From NCBI GenBank assembly GCA_003140115.1, contig PLIQ01000344.1:24137-46848 (forward strand): a stretch of 22,712 nucleotides of DNA, read 5' to 3'. A model generated the notes under the pieces. The model did no database searches. It was not told the origin of the DNA and saw only the letters and a list, made by a program, of their open reading frames with translations. Position numbers and translations under genes: made by a program. The stretch's first letter is position 1. Every line of letters starts with the position of its first letter. This document shows positions 21,473-22,712 of this stretch, piece by piece. The DNA is from Actinomycetota bacterium. Lineage in GTDB: Bacteria > Actinomycetota > Actinomycetes > Streptosporangiales > Streptosporangiaceae.

Positions 21473-21676
21473 GTGACCGCCGGTGCCGTGCTGCTGCCGT
21501 GCCCGCCGACCTGCCGGCCCGGACAGCTCACCCCCGGCGCAGGCACCTCACCCGTCCCGCGCTTCACCACTATATTCGAAGTACCGGAAGTTAATGCGGA
21601 GGATATAGCTTATGCGGAGCATTTTGGCAGCTGGAGCTGCCCAGATCCTCCGCGTAAGCCGGATCCACCACGGTAA
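21473..21676 (+). CDS. Doubtful small ORF (67 aa) in the structured gap
   Basis: A GTG-initiated frame of 67 residues. The first half is Pro/Cys-rich and looks like chance; the second half, FEVPEVNAEDIAYAEHFGSW then SCPDPPRKPDPPR, looks more protein-like but uses low-GC codons (GAA, GTA, GTT, AAT, ATA, TAT, TTT) unlike every neighbour. There is no ribosome site, and no modification or export genes lie near that would support a peptide precursor. It overlaps the hairpin, so RNA structure may explain the sequence better. Confidence 0.15.
   Translation: MTAGAVLLPCPPTCRPGQLTPGAGTSPVPRFTTIFEVPEVNAEDIAYAEHFGSWSCPDPPRKPDPPR
21608..21659. repeat. Long two-part hairpin with an alternative pairing
   Basis: Outer arms GCTTATGCGGAG (21608-21619) and CTCCGCGTAAGC (21648-21659) pair at 11 of 12 positions; inside, GGCAGCT (21626-21632) and AGCTGCC (21635-21641) pair perfectly around a 2-base loop. 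An upstream copy GCGGAGGAT (21596-21604) is a perfect partner for ATCCTCCGC (21645-21653), so two exclusive folds exist. No U-tract follows on either strand. Confidence 0.6.
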
Positions 21677-21770
21677 TGGGACGCTGACGCACTAACGGGG
21701 CCTGCGGGACGACCGCATGCGCGGGCACCGCGGCCGCGGCAGCACATACGACCCTTCGGCACCCCGATCC

Positions 21771-22712
21771 CTAGACCGGACCGCCTGCGACATCCTCTGA
21801 GTCTTCGGATTCATCGAATTCGTCGGATTCATCGGCTAGGTCCTCGAACTCGACGCCGTCGAGCTCGTCCAGCCGGTCGGCCGCGTCGGTCTCGTCGTCG
21901 GCGTCGGCGGCCGCGGCGCGGGCGAACGCGTCTCTGGCCTCTTCCGTACGCCCGGCCGCGAGCAGCGCTTCGGCGTAGGCGTAGAACAGCCGGACGGACC
22001 AGGGACGCAGCCGCGCGCTGGTCAGCTCGGGTACCTGCAGGGGGATCACGGCAGCGTCGGCGAGCCCCTGGTCCCGGCGGATGCCGGACTCCACGATGCG
22101 CAGCTCGATCTGCGTGGCGCGATCGAGCGTGCTGGTGTCGGCCTCGCGGATCAGAGCCAGCGCCCGGTCCGGCCGGCCGAGGGCGCGCTCGCTATCAGCC
22201 ATCAGGGGGAGGTAATCGTCGCGTCCGGTCAGCCGCCGAGCCGCCCGCAGCTCAGCCAGGGTTTCGGCCCACCGCCCGGTCTGGTAGGCGGCGATTCCGG
22301 TCGCCTCCCTGACCACGCCGACCCGGGCGGCCAGGCGTCGCGCGACCTGGGCGTACTCGTAACCCTGCTCGGGGTCTTCGGCCGTTCCGGCGGCGACGAG
22401 GTAACGGGCCACCGTGTCGGCCAGGTCGTTCGGCAGGCTGTTCAGCTGGGTCCGTGCCTCGGCGTCGAGTTGTGCCGCGCTGATCGTGTCCGGGAGCCGG
22501 GGGCCGTTTTCCCGTGGCCCGCTCTCCCGGGGCCGGTAAGCCGCGCCGTCGCGGCTAGCCGCAGGAGCCCGCGGACCGCGCGGCGGCGCGTAATCCAATC
22601 CGGGCCTGGCCGTCCGGGACCGATCCGTCCCGGGCCTCGCGGTCCGTGAGCGATCCGATCCAGGCCTCGCGGTCCGGGACCGATCTGTGTCGGGCCTAGC
22701 AGTGCGGGAGCG
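21771..22712 (-). CDS. TPR-like protein with Arg-rich repeat N-terminus (5' end outside window)
   Basis: The frame is open to the window edge, giving 313 visible residues. In order: four copies of a decapeptide (RSRTARPGxD type) running in from the edge; a Pro/Arg/Ala-rich linker; from ISAAQLDAEARTQLNSLP a helical TPR-like region of about 190 residues (VVREATGIAAYQTGRWAE then TLAELRAARRLTG, LPLMADSERALGRPDRALAL, LFYAYAEALLAAGRTEEARD then AFARAAAAD); and a strongly acidic C-terminus (DLADESDEFDESEDSED). Similar TPR proteins with basic, variable N-termini are common in actinomycetes and are often found near the TPR/HAD pair seen at 16487-17958, but their role is unknown. A TTG at 22598 is the first possible start inside the window, but the repeat frame continuing beyond makes an upstream start far more likely. 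Confidence 0.8.
   Translation of the reverse strand, partial: RSRTARPDTDRSRTARPGSDRSRTARPGTDRSRTARPGLDYAPPRGPRAPAASRDGAAYRPRESGPRENGPRLPDTISAAQLDAEARTQLNSLPNDLADTVARYLVAAGTAEDPEQGYEYAQVARRLAARVGVVREATGIAAYQTGRWAETLAELRAARRLTGRDDYLPLMADSERALGRPDRALALIREADTSTLDRATQIELRIVESGIRRDQGLADAAVIPLQVPELTSARLRPWSVRLFYAYAEALLAAGRTEEARDAFARAAAADADDETDAADRLDELDGVEFEDLADESDEFDESEDSEDVAGGPV
22591..22712. repeat. 30-bp tandem repeat encoding a decapeptide
   Basis: Units begin at 22601, 22631, 22661 and 22691 with exactly 30-bp spacing, the last cut by the window edge, and a degenerate part-unit at 22591-22600. On the minus strand in frame they read as RSRTARPGTD-like decapeptides, differing mainly at the G-x-D positions. 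Because 30 is a multiple of 3, copy number can change without a frameshift. Confidence 0.85.

Larger units (their letters stand above)
21413..21770. other. Gap of 358 bp between convergent genes, with an AT-richer island
   Basis: No confident gene. Most of it is GC-rich like the genome, but 21568-21630 is clearly AT-richer (ACTATATTCGAAGTA, GATATAGCTTATGC). This island holds the hairpin described at 21608-21659. The segment just downstream of the MarR stop and the segment before the TPR gene stop (21690-21770) contain only short GC-rich inverted repeats and no U-tract terminator. Confidence 0.6.

Noticed and set aside
21473..21676. RiPP or lasso-peptide precursor
   Set aside because: No modifying enzyme, protease or matching transporter nearby, no leader signature, no ribosome site; the sequence coincides with a structured repeat.
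21771..22712. CRISPR array at the right edge, suggested by the 30-bp periodicity
   Set aside because: Units are contiguous without spacers and keep an open reading frame; it is a coding tandem repeat.

Overview
The window is very GC-rich, densely packed DNA with GTG/TTG starts, several likely leaderless genes, F420-linked enzymes (an NADPH:F420 reductase and a luciferase-like oxidoreductase), a long-form type I methionine aminopeptidase and a PIG-L deacetylase of the mycothiol-type family. Together these point to a chromosomal segment of an actinomycete (Actinomycetota), probably filamentous. I cannot name the genus. No transposase, integrase, tRNA, rRNA or CRISPR array was recognised, so it reads as ordinary chromosome rather than a mobile island.

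Layout, left to right. 1-2230: the start of an MFS exporter with an operator-like palindrome upstream, then a serine hydrolase. 2344-4922: panB (pantothenate synthesis), a VOC protein and Nudix hydrolase pair, and a PIG-L deacetylase. 4923-5320: a 400-bp gap between convergent genes that holds a strong hairpin terminator, a possible small RNA and a cluster of same-direction DnaA-box-like sequences at 11-12 bp spacing; this is the most unusual stretch of the window. 5321-9410: four minus-strand genes (an ECHDC3-like crotonase without catalytic glutamates, an LLM-class F420 oxidoreductase, an Lgt-like membrane protein with a long N-terminal extension, and npdG). 9555-10223: a SIS-like conserved protein. 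10251-12229: an apparent operon of a 56-residue protein and two tandem-domain YbjQ proteins, divergent from map-thioesterase (12250-13915) with start codons only 20 bp apart. 13926-16307: an ABC-2 type exporter and a cysteine-dioxygenase-like cupin whose first two metal ligands appear to be Cys instead of His. 16487-19296: a HAD phosphatase/TPR pair resembling Mycobacterium tuberculosis Rv1692/Rv1691, divergent from a DUF1015 gene. 19323-21412: a metallo-beta-lactamase-fold protein overlapping a nitroreductase tail to tail, and a MarR regulator divergent from the nitroreductase with two operator-like palindromes between them. 21413-21770: a gap with an AT-richer, strongly structured island. 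21771-22712: a TPR-like protein whose N-terminal part is made of 10-residue Arg-rich repeats running off the window edge.

Several short functional units can be read: the MarR/nitroreductase pair is probably a self-regulated redox response; npdG supplies reduced F420 of the kind the LLM enzyme would use; map and the thioesterase are coupled by overlap; the ABC ATPase and permease form one exporter. All functions are inferred from motifs read by eye; no database search was possible.
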